Source: RHKX01 sp046330285 (GTDB lineage: Bacteria; Actinomycetota; Thermoleophilia; Solirubrobacterales; 70-9). Taken from it: 64,000 bases of DNA. Every line of letters begins with the position of its first letter. The stretch's first letter is position 1. The position numbers were made by a program, and so were the translations under genes. Shown in pieces: positions 12,928 through 24,076 of the stretch. Below the pieces are notes generated by a model, which was given only the letters and a program-made list of their open reading frames with translations, made no database searches and was not told where the DNA came from. The stretch lies in NCBI GenBank assembly GCA_046330285.1, contig JAXLSX010000001.1, forward strand, positions 372,001 through 436,000, in the 5' to 3' direction.

Positions 12928-14276
12928 TGCTGCAGATCGCCGAGGCCGTACAGCTCACCGACACCGGCCGCCAGCGCGAGGCCAACGAGGACTCCTACTT
13001 CTCGCGGGCGCCGCTGTTCGCCGTCGCCGACGGGATGGGCGGCGCGCAGGCGGGCGAGGTCGCCTCGCGGATGGCCGTCGAGGCGTTCGAGCGCGTCGAC
13101 GAGACATCCGCAGCCCCTGAGGAGGTCCTGCGGCGCACGGCCCAGGACGCGAATCGGGCGATTTTCGACCTCGCGCAGGGCGACTCGTCCCGCTCCGGGA
13201 TGGGCACGACCCTGACCGCGGCGCTCCTGCACGGCGACGAGATCAGCTTCGGGCACGTCGGCGACAGCCGCGCCTACGTCTTCCGCGAGGGCAAGCTGAA
13301 GCAGATCACCAACGACCATTCGCTGGTCGAGGAGCTGCGACGGCAGGGCAAGCTGACCCGGGACCAGGCCGCCGAGCACCCGCAGCGCTCGGTCATCACC
13401 CGCGCACTTGGCCCCGAGCCGAACGTCGAGGTCGACACGATGACCTTCAGCGCCCGCCCCGGCGACATCTTCCTGCTCTGCTCCGACGGGCTGACGACGA
13501 TGCTCGACGACGAGGACGTCGCCGCGGTCCTCGCCCGTGAGGAGAACCTGCCGATGGCCGGGCGACGGCTGATCCGCGCCGCAAACGACCGCGGCGGCCG
13601 CGACAACATCACCGTCGTCCTCTTCCGGCTCGAGACCGCCGATGCCGCGGCGAGTGCCGAGGGCGAGACCCTCGTCGGGCCGAGCGCCGCCGCCGCAGGC
13701 CTCAGCGCCGAGGCCGTCCGGGCCGGAGCGGCGTCGACCGGGGGAGCCGCGGCCCCGCCGCGCCAGCCCCCGCCGCGGCGCGCACCGCGGCGCCCCGGGG
13801 CGGTCTCGCCCGCGCCGAAGCGGAAGTGGCCGCGCCGGATCGCGAAGGGCGTGGCCGCGGTGGTCGTGATCGCCGCGATCGCGTTCGCAGCCGTGCTCGG
13901 CGCCCGCCAGGTCTGGTTCGTCGGCACCGACGACTCCGAGCAGCTCGCCCTGTTCCGTGGCCTGCCGTACGACCTTCCGTTCGGGATCGAGCTCTACTCC
14001 GAGCAGGGCGCGACCGAAGTCCCGCTCGATGCCCTGCCCGAGGCGCGGCGGGAGGTCGCGACCAACCACGAGCTTCGCTCCCAGGACGATGCGCGCTCGC
14101 TGCTCGAGGACCTCGAGAACGCGGCCGCGACGGCGACGCCCACGACGCCGAATGGCAGTGGGGGCAGTGGCGGCAATGGCGGCAATGCCGGCACCGGCAA
14201 CGGCGGCGGCCAGGCCAACGGCGGCGACGGCTCGTCCGGGGGAGGCGGCGGCCCGTCGGGCGGAGGCAAGGGTTGA
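12927..14276 (+). CDS. pstP: PP2C-type Ser/Thr phosphatase
   Basis: 449 aa. The catalytic PP2C domain (1-about 235) shows the metal ligands in the REANEDSY and FAVADGMGG (Asp35) blocks, then GMGTTLTA, VGDSRAY, LCSDGL and DNITVV. An Ala/Pro-rich linker is followed by a membrane helix (about 305-325), an extracellular segment of about 90 residues, and a Gly/Asn-rich tail of about 45 residues. This is the standard actinobacterial PstP layout. It should dephosphorylate PknB and its targets. It overlaps fhaB by one base and rodA by four. Confidence 0.95.
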   Translation: MLQIAEAVQLTDTGRQREANEDSYFSRAPLFAVADGMGGAQAGEVASRMAVEAFERVDETSAAPEEVLRRTAQDANRAIFDLAQGDSSRSGMGTTLTAALLHGDEISFGHVGDSRAYVFREGKLKQITNDHSLVEELRRQGKLTRDQAAEHPQRSVITRALGPEPNVEVDTMTFSARPGDIFLLCSDGLTTMLDDEDVAAVLAREENLPMAGRRLIRAANDRGGRDNITVVLFRLETADAAASAEGETLVGPSAAAAGLSAEAVRAGAASTGGAAAPPRQPPPRRAPRRPGAVSPAPKRKWPRRIAKGVAAVVVIAAIAFAAVLGARQVWFVGTDDSEQLALFRGLPYDLPFGIELYSEQGATEVPLDALPEARREVATNHELRSQDDARSLLEDLENAAATATPTTPNGSGGSGGNGGNAGTGNGGGQANGGDGSSGGGGGPSGGGKG

Positions 14277-15592
14277 GCGCTCGCAACCGCGAGCTGCTCG
14301 GACTGATCCCGGTCGCCGGGCTGCTGATCGCCGGATTCGCAGCCGTCTTCAGCGTCCGCAGCGCCCAGCTCGACAACACGAGCCTGATCTTCGGCGCCTA
14401 CTTCTTCGCGATCTGCCTGGCCGCGCACATCTTCCTGCGCTTCCGGCTGCCGAACGCCGACCCCTACCTGTTCCCGCTCGTTGCGCTGCTGGCCGCGATC
14501 GGCCTGGTGATGCTCTACCGGATCAACGCCGATCTCGCCCGCGATCAGGCCAACTGGTTCGTCGTCGGCCTCGTCCTCTTCGTCCTCACGATCACCTTCC
14601 TCAAGGACTACCACGTCCTCGAGCGCTACCGGTACATCATCGTGATCTGCGGCCTCGTGCTGCTGCTGCTACCGCGGGTGCCCGGGATCGGCGCGCAGGT
14701 CAACGGCGCCTACCTCGGCGTCAAGCTCGGACCGATCGCGTTCCAGCCGGCCGAGTTCGGCAAGCTCGCGATCGTCATCTTCCTCGCGAGCTACCTGCGC
14801 GAGCACCGCGAGGTCCTCGTCGTCGGCGCGAAGCGATTCGCCGGGATCACGTTCCCGCCGCTCAAGCACCTCGGGCCGATGCTCGTCGTCTGGGGCGCGG
14901 CGATGGTGATGCTCGTCTTCATCCGCGACCTCGGCAGCTCGCTGATGTTCTTCGGCGCGTTCCTGGCGCTGATCTACGTCGCCACCAACCGGATCTCGTT
15001 CGTGATCATCGGCCTCGCGATGTTCTTCGTCGGCGCCTGGTTCTTCGCGTCCACCGTCGGCCACGTCGGCGACCGCGTCGACATCTGGCTCGATCCGTAC
15101 CAGGATCCGAGCGGCACCGGCTACCAGGTGCTTCAGTCCATGTTCGCCCAGGCCGACGGCGGCCTCTTCGGCAAGGGGATCGGCGAATCGCTGCTCTGGG
15201 CGCCCGGGATCGAGCACCAGACCCTCGGTAACACCCTGATTCCGCAGGTCCAGACCGACTTCATCTATGCGCTGATCGTCAACGAGCTCGGGTTGTTCGG
15301 TGCCTGCGGCGTGATCACGATCTACGGGCTGATCGCGGCCCGCGGATTCAAGATCGCCTCGATCGCGCGCGACGGCTTCTCGAAGTTGCTCGCGGCCGGG
15401 CTCACCGCCGTCTTCGCGCTGCAGGCGTTCGTGATCATCGGCGGCGTCATCAGGGTGATCCCGCTGACCGGCGTCACCCTGCCGCTGATCAGCTACGGCG
15501 GCAGCTCGGTCCTCGCGAACTTCGTGCTCGTCGCCCTGCTGCTGCTGATCTCCGACCGGGCCCGGCGGCCGGAGCCGGGGGCGGCCCAGTGA
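14273..15592 (+). CDS. rodA: FtsW/RodA/SpoVE family peptidoglycan polymerase
   Basis: About 439 aa with roughly ten membrane helices. Family signatures include YRINADLARDQANWF, QPAEFGKLAIVIFLASYL and the C-terminal PLTGVTLPLISYGGSSVLANF. It polymerises lipid II together with its partner class B PBP, encoded by the next gene. The start is TTG 14273, overlapping the phosphatase stop as TTGA and served by the GGAGG at about 14261. Any more upstream start would run through the phosphatase gene out of frame. Confidence 0.93.
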   Translation: MSARNRELLGLIPVAGLLIAGFAAVFSVRSAQLDNTSLIFGAYFFAICLAAHIFLRFRLPNADPYLFPLVALLAAIGLVMLYRINADLARDQANWFVVGLVLFVLTITFLKDYHVLERYRYIIVICGLVLLLLPRVPGIGAQVNGAYLGVKLGPIAFQPAEFGKLAIVIFLASYLREHREVLVVGAKRFAGITFPPLKHLGPMLVVWGAAMVMLVFIRDLGSSLMFFGAFLALIYVATNRISFVIIGLAMFFVGAWFFASTVGHVGDRVDIWLDPYQDPSGTGYQVLQSMFAQADGGLFGKGIGESLLWAPGIEHQTLGNTLIPQVQTDFIYALIVNELGLFGACGVITIYGLIAARGFKIASIARDGFSKLLAAGLTAVFALQAFVIIGGVIRVIPLTGVTLPLISYGGSSVLANFVLVALLLLISDRARRPEPGAAQ

Positions 15593-17055
15593 ACACCCCG
15601 ATCCGCCGGCTCCTCGTCGTCGCCCTGATCCTGTTCGGGCTGCTCGTCTGGTTCACGAGCAAGTGGTCGGTCTTCGACGCCGAGGACCTGCAGGCCAAGA
15701 CCGAGAACAAGCGCCCGCTCTTCGAGGCGCAGCAGATCAAGCGCGGCAAGATCACGACCGCCGACGGGCAGGTGATCGCGAACTCGAAGAAGGTCGGCGA
15801 GAACGAGGGCTACCAGTACGTCCGCCGTTACCCGATGGGTTCGCTGTTCGGCAACCCGATCGGCTACAGCTTCATCACCCAGGGGACGAGCGGCTTCGAG
15901 CGGTCGGAGAACGCGACGCTGACCGGTGACGAGAACGAGTTCGTCTCGATCATCGACCAGATCCGCGGGCAGCAGCGTCAGGGCTCCGACATCGTCACGA
16001 CCCTCGACGCCTCCGCCCAGCAGCTCGCGACTGACCAGCTCGAGGCCAGCGGTCGCCCCGGCGCGGTGGTGGCGATCGAGCCGTCGACGGGCGCGGTCAA
16101 GGTCATGGCCAGCACCCCCGGCTACGACCCGAACACGGTTCCCGATGATCAGGACCAGCTCAACACGGCCGACCCTCCGGTCCTGACGAACCGCGCGATC
16201 CAGGACGCCTACCCGCCCGGCTCGACGTTCAAGGTCGTCACGGCCGCGGCGGCGCTCGATTCGGGCGCAGCGACCCCCGACACCACGCTCAGCGGCGCAT
16301 CGCCGCAGGAGTTCAGCGGCGTGGATCTCGCGAACGCCGGCGGCGAGCAGTTCGGTGACATCGACATGCGGACCGCGCTCACGCACTCGGTCAACACCTA
16401 CTTCGCCCAGCTCGGCGAGGACGTGGGCTCCGAGACCCTCCTCGACTACATGGATCGCTTCGGATTCGGCAGCGATCCCGAGGTCCAGCTCCCGGACGAC
16501 CAGAAGACGCCGAGCGGCATCTTCGTCCCGACCAGCAAGGGTTCCTACAAGCAGGTCGATTCCGACTTCGACCTCGCTCGCGTCGCGATCGGGCAGGGCG
16601 GTGAGGAGGGGCAGGTCCTCGCCACCGTCACGCAGATGGCGGAGGTCGCGGCGACGGTCGCCAACAAGGGCAACCTGATGAAGCCGACCTTCGTCCAGCA
16701 GGTCGTCGATCCCGACGGCCGGGTCACCGACGAGCTCGATCCCGAGGTCCAGAGCGAGGTGATGAGCGAGGAGACCGCCTCCGAGCTCACCGACATGATG
16801 ACCAGCGTGGTCGACGAGGGAACGGCCGCCGACCTCGCCGGCGATCTCGGCGGGACGACGTTCGCCGGCAAGACGGGTACGGCGGAGATCAATATCGAGG
16901 AAGATCTCGCCCGTCCGTGGTTCATCGCCTTCGCTCCCGTGGACGATCCGCAGATCGCGATCGCCGTGACCACCGACCCCTGCACCGGCTGCTTCGGCGG
17001 CACCGACGCCGGGCCGATCGCAACCGCCGTCATGAATGAATTGCTGAACGACTGA
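15589..17055 (+). CDS. pbpA: Class B penicillin-binding protein (transpeptidase)
   Basis: 488 aa, GTG start. A single N-terminal membrane anchor (about 7-23) is followed by a dimerisation region and a transpeptidase domain. Active-site motifs are Ser212-Thr-Phe-Lys215 (PPGSTFK), Ser267-Val-Asn269 and Lys428-Thr-Gly430. It cross-links peptidoglycan as the partner of the adjacent RodA. It overlaps rodA by 4 bp, and its TGA overlaps the ATG of the kinase gene by one base. Confidence 0.95.
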   Translation: MNTPIRRLLVVALILFGLLVWFTSKWSVFDAEDLQAKTENKRPLFEAQQIKRGKITTADGQVIANSKKVGENEGYQYVRRYPMGSLFGNPIGYSFITQGTSGFERSENATLTGDENEFVSIIDQIRGQQRQGSDIVTTLDASAQQLATDQLEASGRPGAVVAIEPSTGAVKVMASTPGYDPNTVPDDQDQLNTADPPVLTNRAIQDAYPPGSTFKVVTAAAALDSGAATPDTTLSGASPQEFSGVDLANAGGEQFGDIDMRTALTHSVNTYFAQLGEDVGSETLLDYMDRFGFGSDPEVQLPDDQKTPSGIFVPTSKGSYKQVDSDFDLARVAIGQGGEEGQVLATVTQMAEVAATVANKGNLMKPTFVQQVVDPDGRVTDELDPEVQSEVMSEETASELTDMMTSVVDEGTAADLAGDLGGTTFAGKTGTAEINIEEDLARPWFIAFAPVDDPQIAIAVTTDPCTGCFGGTDAGPIATAVMNELLND

Positions 17056-18860
17056 TGAAGCTCGCTCCCGGAATCACCATCGACGGCCGTTACCGGCTCG
17101 AGAGCCGTCTCGGCTCCGGCGGGATGGCCGACGTCTGGCGCGCCCGCGACACCGAGCTCGACCGCGACGTCGCGCTGAAGCTGCTGCACGAGAACTTCGC
17201 CCGCGACACCGAGTTCGTCGAGCGGTTCCGCCGCGAGGCCTCGTCGGCCGCGGGGCTGCAGCACCAGAACGTCGTGAGCGTGTTCGACCGCGGCTCCTAC
17301 GAGGACAGCTATTACATCTCGATGGAGCTGGTGGAGGGCTCCTCGCTGCGCGAGCTGATCGACCAGGGCCTCGAGATCGAGGAGGCGGTCGAGGTGACCC
17401 GGCAGATGCTGGCCGCCGCCGCGTTCGCTCACGAGAACGGCATCGTCCACCGCGACCTGAAGCCGATGAACGTCCTGATCGACCGCGACGGGCGGATCCG
17501 GGTCACCGACTTCGGCATCGCCCGCGCCGGCGGGTCGGAGATCACCCGGACCGGTTCGGTGATGGGGACGGCGCAGTACCTGAGCCCGGAGCAGGCGCAG
17601 GGCATGGCCGTGACGCCCACGACCGACATCTACTCGATCGGGATCATCCTCTTCGAGATGCTCACCGGGCGCGTCCCGTTCGACGGCGACAACGCCGTCG
17701 CGATCGCGATGAAGCAGGTCGGTGAGGAGCCGCCCGCCCCGAGCACGATCAACCCGAAGGTGAGCCCGGCGCTCGACGCGATCGTCCTCAAGGCGCTCGC
17801 CAAGGATCCCGCCCAGCGGTTCCAGTCGGCCGCCGAGATGGCCGCGGCGCTCGAGGCGGCCGAGGGCAGCCCCGACGAGCCGGTCGTGCTCACGCCGATT
17901 CCCGAGGACCGCTCGCGGCGCCGGTGGATCATCGCCGCGATCCTGGTCCTGCTGATCGCCGGCGGGGCACTCGCCTATTTCCTGACCCGGCCCGACATGG
18001 TCACGGTCCCCGACGTCACCGGCGAGCAGGAGGACGCGGCGACGATCGAGTTGCAGTCCGCCGAGTTCGAGGTGACGACCGAGCGCGTCGTCAACGACAT
18101 CCCCGAGGGCGAGGTCATCGAGCAGGATCCGAGCGGTGGCGACGAGGCCGAGAAGGGAACCACGGTGCAGATAACCGTGAGCCTCGGGCCCGCCAACGTG
18201 ATCGTTCCGAAGGTGGCCGGCAAACCCGTGCCCGACGCGAAGCAGCTGCTGCGCAGCAAGGGCTTCGAGGTCGAGATCGAACAGCGGACCTCGGACTCCG
18301 TGCCCGACGGCAAGGTGATCGGCTCGAACCCGTCGCAGGGAACCAGCGTCGCCCCCGGCTCGACCGTGAAGCTGATCGTTTCGACCGGTGTCAAGACCGT
18401 CGTGGTGCCGAACGTGCTCGGCCTCGACCGCGTCACGGCGACTTCGCAGCTGCGTAAGGCCGGGTTCGTCGTCAACGCGAACCCACGCGACTCCGACGAG
18501 CCCGAGGACCAGGTGCTCGAGCAGGATCCGTCGGCCGGCGAGGAGGTCGAGGAGGGCAGCGAGATCACGATCACCTACTCGAGCGGCGTCGGCACGATCA
18601 CGCTCGGCGACTACGTCGGCCAGAAGCTGACCTACGCGCAGCGCAAGCTCACCGGCGAGGGCCTGTCGGTGTCGATCGTCAAGCAGGACACCGAGGACTC
18701 CTCCGAGGACGGCATCGTGCTCAGCCAGGCGCCGAGCAGCGGCACCAACCTCAGCCCCGGCGACCGCGTGACGCTGACCGTCGGCGAGTACAAGGCGCCG
18801 CCGGACGGCGGGACGACGACAACCGGCGGCACGGCGACGACCGGACGGCGAGCCCCTTGA
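17055..18860 (+). CDS. pknB: PASTA-domain Ser/Thr protein kinase PknB
   Basis: 601 aa. The kinase domain (about 12-270) has the Gly loop LGSGGMADV, Lys42, HRDLKP with Asp134, DFG and the APE-equivalent SPEQ. A membrane helix (about 290-311) is followed by four PASTA repeats (about 315-585), which bind muropeptides or lipid II, and a short Thr/Gly tail. It is the sensor of wall status that controls growth in actinobacteria. In mycobacteria pknA lies between pbpA and pknB; here there is no such gene. Its stop overlaps the TTG of ddl. Confidence 0.96.
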   Translation: MKLAPGITIDGRYRLESRLGSGGMADVWRARDTELDRDVALKLLHENFARDTEFVERFRREASSAAGLQHQNVVSVFDRGSYEDSYYISMELVEGSSLRELIDQGLEIEEAVEVTRQMLAAAAFAHENGIVHRDLKPMNVLIDRDGRIRVTDFGIARAGGSEITRTGSVMGTAQYLSPEQAQGMAVTPTTDIYSIGIILFEMLTGRVPFDGDNAVAIAMKQVGEEPPAPSTINPKVSPALDAIVLKALAKDPAQRFQSAAEMAAALEAAEGSPDEPVVLTPIPEDRSRRRWIIAAILVLLIAGGALAYFLTRPDMVTVPDVTGEQEDAATIELQSAEFEVTTERVVNDIPEGEVIEQDPSGGDEAEKGTTVQITVSLGPANVIVPKVAGKPVPDAKQLLRSKGFEVEIEQRTSDSVPDGKVIGSNPSQGTSVAPGSTVKLIVSTGVKTVVVPNVLGLDRVTATSQLRKAGFVVNANPRDSDEPEDQVLEQDPSAGEEVEEGSEITITYSSGVGTITLGDYVGQKLTYAQRKLTGEGLSVSIVKQDTEDSSEDGIVLSQAPSSGTNLSPGDRVTLTVGEYKAPPDGGTTTTGGTATTGRRAP

Positions 18861-19822
18861 GGGTCGCCGTCATCCGCGGCGGCCGCTCGAGCGAGCACGA
18901 GGTCTCGCTGCGGTCGGGGGCGGCCGTGGCCGACGGCCTCCGCGACGCCGGCTACGAGACGACCGACGTCGTGATCGAGTCGGACGGGCGCTGGGTCAGC
19001 GACGGCGCCGAGATCGACCTGCGCCCGTCGGGCGGCCTGCTCGGCTGCGACGTCGCCTTCCCGGTGCTGCACGGCCCGTTCGGCGAGGACGGGACCGTCC
19101 AGGGCCTGCTCGAGTGCCTCGATGTCCCCTACGTCGGCCCCGGCGTCCTCGCCGCCGCGGTGACGATCGACAAGCTGATCTTCAAGCGGCTGATGCGCGA
19201 GCGCGGCATCGCCCAGGTCGACTTCTGCCAGGCCGGGGAGGAGGGCTGGCAGGAGCGCGTCGAGGAGCTCGGAATGCCGGTCTGGGTCAAGCCCTCGCGG
19301 CTCGGCTCGAGCGTCGGGATCCTCAAGGTCGCCGAGCCCGGCGGCCTCGAAGCCGCCGTCGAGACCGCGCTCGAACACGACCCCCGGGTGATCATCGAGG
19401 CGCACTGCGACGGGCTCGAGGTCGAGTGCTCGGTGCTCGGCAACGAGAGGCCCGAGACGTCGCTGCCCGGTCAACTCGTGATCAAGGCCGACTGGTACCA
19501 CTACGCCGCCAAGTACGAGCCCGGCGGTATGGAGCTCGTCGTCCCGGCTCCGATCGGCGACGAGGCCGTCGCCCGGGTCCGCGAGCTCGCCGTCGACGTT
19601 TACAGCTCCTGCGGCTGCACCGGCCTCGCCCGCTGCGACTTCTTCGTGATGGACGACGGCGAGGTCCTCGTCAACGAGCTCAACACGATTCCCGGCTTCA
19701 CCGAGACGAGCGTCTTCTCGAAGCTCTTCGAGGCATCCGGGGTCGAGTACCCGGCCCTGTGCGAGCGGCTCGTCGAGCTGGCGCTCGAGCGTTACGCGGC
19801 CGAGCGCTCGTACCGCTTCTAG
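18857..19822 (+). CDS. ddl: D-alanine-D-alanine ligase
   Basis: 321-aa ATP-grasp enzyme that makes the D-Ala-D-Ala dipeptide for peptidoglycan. Signatures include the RGGRSSEHEVSLRSG start, HGPFGEDGTVQG, WVKPSRLGSSVG and the metal/ATP segment LVNELNTIPGFTE. The start is TTG 18857, sharing four bases (TTGA) with the pknB stop, so the two are translationally coupled. Linking this ligase to the kinase-transpeptidase operon is not the usual arrangement in mycobacteria or streptomycetes as I know it. Confidence 0.95.
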   Translation: MRVAVIRGGRSSEHEVSLRSGAAVADGLRDAGYETTDVVIESDGRWVSDGAEIDLRPSGGLLGCDVAFPVLHGPFGEDGTVQGLLECLDVPYVGPGVLAAAVTIDKLIFKRLMRERGIAQVDFCQAGEEGWQERVEELGMPVWVKPSRLGSSVGILKVAEPGGLEAAVETALEHDPRVIIEAHCDGLEVECSVLGNERPETSLPGQLVIKADWYHYAAKYEPGGMELVVPAPIGDEAVARVRELAVDVYSSCGCTGLARCDFFVMDDGEVLVNELNTIPGFTETSVFSKLFEASGVEYPALCERLVELALERYAAERSYRF

Positions 19823-19871
19823 CCCACGGGCCAGCGCTTCAGGGGTCCCCGCCGGGTGCCGATACCTGGGC

Positions 19872-20551
19872 ATGGTCAGACTCACCGCCCTCGCCCTTGC
19901 CGCTGCCTTCGTCCTCCTCCTGCCGGCCGGAGCTTCCGCCGCGACCACGAGCGTCGAGAAGCGGAGCGCCTCGCAGCGAACCGAGCGAGCGCTCCGGACC
20001 GCGCAGCGGGCACGCCAGCTCGGGAACGCCGCTCTCCGGCGTGCGTCGCGGGCCGTCCAGGACGCGCGCCGCGCCAACAAGAGGCTCGACGGCCTCACGG
20101 TGCGGTCGGATTCCGACGCCGGCACGGTGACCACCGGCAGCGATACCGACTACGTGGATCTCGGCGGCCCAAACGTGAACGTCGACGTTCCCGAGTCGGG
20201 GCTGATCGAGGTCTGGGCCACGGTCACGTTCGACGACCCCTCCGACGGCCAGGTCGCCCTCTACGAGGACGGCGAGCGCGTTCCCATCGACGATGGACTT
20301 GGCGTCTGCAGCGGCGGATCGCTCGGCGACGTGCTGCTCTCGGCGTTCGCGGGCCCGGGTGGCGACGTCACCCTCTCGACGCCCGCAGCGCCGATACTCG
20401 GGCTCGGCTGCGGCACGCCGGGGCAGGGAGCATCGCCGGTGCTGTTCGAGACCACGCCCGGCGGCCACACCTACGACCTCCGCTACGCCGACTGCGGCTG
20501 CGAGCCGGGCGATGCGTCCTTCAGCGACAGGACGCTGCGGGTCTCCGGCCG

Positions 20552-20555
<4 letters not shown>
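19872..20555 (+). CDS. Predicted secreted protein of unknown function
   Basis: 227 aa with a signal peptide (MVRLTALALAAAF, cleavage near ASAA at about 24). The next 60 residues are Arg/Ala-rich and probably helical or coiled coil. The C-terminal roughly 120 residues look like a beta sandwich (IEVWATVTFDD, QVALYEDGERV) with four or more cysteines (VCSGG, LGCGT, DCGCEPG) that could form disulphides outside the cell. I do not recognise the family. Its last four bases overlap the convergent kinase gene. Confidence 0.7.
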
Positions 20556-22024
<1,469 letters not shown>

Positions 22025-22177
22025 CCCGCTGTTCAAGGGAGGGTCGCCGAAACGAGGGCGGGAGAGGCCATGACCCGGGTATTTTGGCTCAACGCCTCGC
22101 TCGCAGTGGCAAGAGTGGGCGCCGCGACATGAACGATTGCGTACAGGCACGGATTCAGACCCTCGAGAGGGACCGGA

Positions 22178-23026
22178 ATGGCCGTTGAGGTGCGGGTCGT
22201 CACCGACCCCGCCTGCGCCTGGTCGTGGGCGACGGAGCCGAAGCTGCGCCGGCTTGAGTGGGAGTTCGGCGACCGGCTCGACTGGCGCTGGGTGATGGGC
22301 GGGATGGTCCGCGAGGTCGGCCCGATGCAGCGCGCGCGGTATGCGCGGGTCTGGCCCAACGTCGCCGTCGAGTCGGGGATGCCGTTCGATCCGAGGCTAT
22401 GGGCCGAGGGCGGGATCGACTCGAGCTACCCGGCCTGTCAGGCCGTGATCGCCGCCGGCGAGCAGGGAAGGCCCGCCGCCGAGCTGCTCCTGCGGCGGAT
22501 CCGCGAGGGCCTGATGTTCGGCCGCCGCCGGCTCGATCGCGTCTCCGAGCTGATCGCCCTGGCGCACGAGCTCGAAGGAGAGGGCATCGATCCCGACCGG
22601 TTCGAGATAGATCTGCGCTCCGACGCGATCCTCGAGCAGCTCGCCGACCAGCTCGAGGAGGCGCGGCAGATCCCGGCCCAGGCGGTCGCCGAGAACGCGA
22701 CCGGCTGCACCGGTCCGATCGAGCGCGTCACCTTCCCGTCGCTGACCTTCGTCGCCGCCGACGGCACCCGCCGCGGCGTCTACGGCTGGCAGCCCTACGA
22801 GCTCTATGCCGAGGCCGCGATGGCATCGGGCGCGAGCGAACCGGGCCCACCGGCTCCCGATGCGCTCGCCGTTCTCGACCGCTTCGGGCCTTCAGCCACG
22901 CGCGAGATCGAGGAGATCACCGGGCGCTCCCGGGCGGAAACGGAGGCCGAGCTTTGGCGGCTCGCGTGCGAGGGCTCGGTCGAACCGACGACAGCCATGA
23001 CTGGAAATCTGTGGAAACGGGTATAG
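22178..23026 (+). CDS. DsbA-family thioredoxin-fold protein (FrnE/YjbH-like)
   Basis: 282 aa. The N-terminus (VRVVTDPACAWSWATEPKLRRLEWEFG) matches the DsbA/FrnE or YjbH type, but with a single cysteine (CAWSW) rather than CPWC, so a classical disulphide exchange is unlikely. The long helical insertion and the ATGCTGPIERVTFPSLTF segment with a cis-Pro-like turn fit the thioredoxin fold. The last 60 residues resemble a short helical bundle. GAGAGGGA provides a ribosome-binding site. YjbH proteins are protease adaptors in Firmicutes; whether this applies here is unknown. Confidence 0.75.
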   Translation: MAVEVRVVTDPACAWSWATEPKLRRLEWEFGDRLDWRWVMGGMVREVGPMQRARYARVWPNVAVESGMPFDPRLWAEGGIDSSYPACQAVIAAGEQGRPAAELLLRRIREGLMFGRRRLDRVSELIALAHELEGEGIDPDRFEIDLRSDAILEQLADQLEEARQIPAQAVAENATGCTGPIERVTFPSLTFVAADGTRRGVYGWQPYELYAEAAMASGASEPGPPAPDALAVLDRFGPSATREIEEITGRSRAETEAELWRLACEGSVEPTTAMTGNLWKRV

Positions 23027-23074
23027 GCAGGGCTTGTGGGGACCGGTCGGCCCTGAACGCCGTTCGGTTGGGCC

Positions 23075-24076
23075 TCAGCCGCGGGTGACGACGCCGGCGC
23101 GGTCGGTCACCGATCCGACCCGGCGTGCGTCGGGGTAATGGGCGCGGAGCAGGCCCAGCGCATCATCGAGGTCGGCCTCGGGAACGGTCACGCAGAACCC
23201 GCAGCCCATGTTGAAGACCTCATGCATCTCGTCGTCGTCGATGTCGCCGTGGTCGGCGATCAGGTCGAAGACGGGCTGTGAGGGCAGCGGATCGTCGATC
23301 GCGTAGCCGACGCCCTCGCCGAGCCGCAGCAGGTTGTTGAGCCCGTCGCCGGTGATGTGGGCGAGGCCGCGGACGTCGACGTCGGAACTCAGCAGCTCGA
23401 GGATCGGGCGCACGTAGATCTCGGTCGGCTCGAGCAGGACGTCACCGAGCGGGCGGCCGAGGCGGTCGTCGTCGAGCGGGATGTCGGCGAGGACGCGGCG
23501 GGCGAGGGTGTAGCCGTTCGAGTGCAGGCCGGAGGAGGGGAGGCCGATCACCGCGTCGCCGGGCGCGATCGCGGCACCGGTGACGATCCCGTCGAGGGAG
23601 ACGGTCCCGATCGCGCTGCCGGCGAGCTCGAGGCCGTTGACGACATCGCCGACCTGGGCGATCTCGCCGCCGGGGATCTCGATCCCGGACAGCTCCGCCC
23701 CGCGACGAAGGCCCTCGCCGATCGCGCCGCACTGCACGGGGTCGGCGGTCCGGCAGAGGATGAAGTCGACCAGGGCGATCGGCTCGGCGCCGACGCAGAC
23801 GAGGTCGTTGACGTTCATCGCGATGCAGTCGATGCCGATCGTCTCGAACCGGCCGAGCTGCTCGGCGACGACCATCTTCGTCCCGACGCCGTCGGTGCCG
23901 AAGGCGATCCCGGTCCGCTCGTCGAGGCGGAGGACGCTGGCGTAGTGACCGGGCAGCGACACGACGCGCGACGGCTTGCCGGTGTCGATCCGCGAGAGGT
24001 GGGCGACGAGCGCGTCGACGGAGGCGTCGGCGCCACTCTGGCTGACCCCGGCTCGGGTGTAGGCGTCCTGGCTCAT
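23075..24076 (-). CDS. purM: Phosphoribosylformylglycinamidine cyclo-ligase (AIR synthetase)
   Basis: 333 aa. Fifth step of purine synthesis, making AIR from FGAM with ATP. Signatures include AYTRAGVS, FGTDGVGTKMVVA, the MNVNDLVCVGAEPIALVDF block, GLPSSGLHSNGYTLAR and the C-terminal FNMGCGF. It is normal in length. Its ATG overlaps the uppP stop by 4 bp, forming a dedA-uppP-purM run on the minus strand, although these functions are not obviously related. Confidence 0.96.
   Translation of the reverse strand: MSQDAYTRAGVSQSGADASVDALVAHLSRIDTGKPSRVVSLPGHYASVLRLDERTGIAFGTDGVGTKMVVAEQLGRFETIGIDCIAMNVNDLVCVGAEPIALVDFILCRTADPVQCGAIGEGLRRGAELSGIEIPGGEIAQVGDVVNGLELAGSAIGTVSLDGIVTGAAIAPGDAVIGLPSSGLHSNGYTLARRVLADIPLDDDRLGRPLGDVLLEPTEIYVRPILELLSSDVDVRGLAHITGDGLNNLLRLGEGVGYAIDDPLPSQPVFDLIADHGDIDDDEMHEVFNMGCGFCVTVPEADLDDALGLLRAHYPDARRVGSVTDRAGVVTRG

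Noticed and set aside
14160..14270. Gly/Asn-coding repeats as a CRISPR or tandem-repeat locus
   Set aside because: Irregular GGC/AAT units encode the low-complexity tail of the phosphatase; there are no spacers or fixed period.
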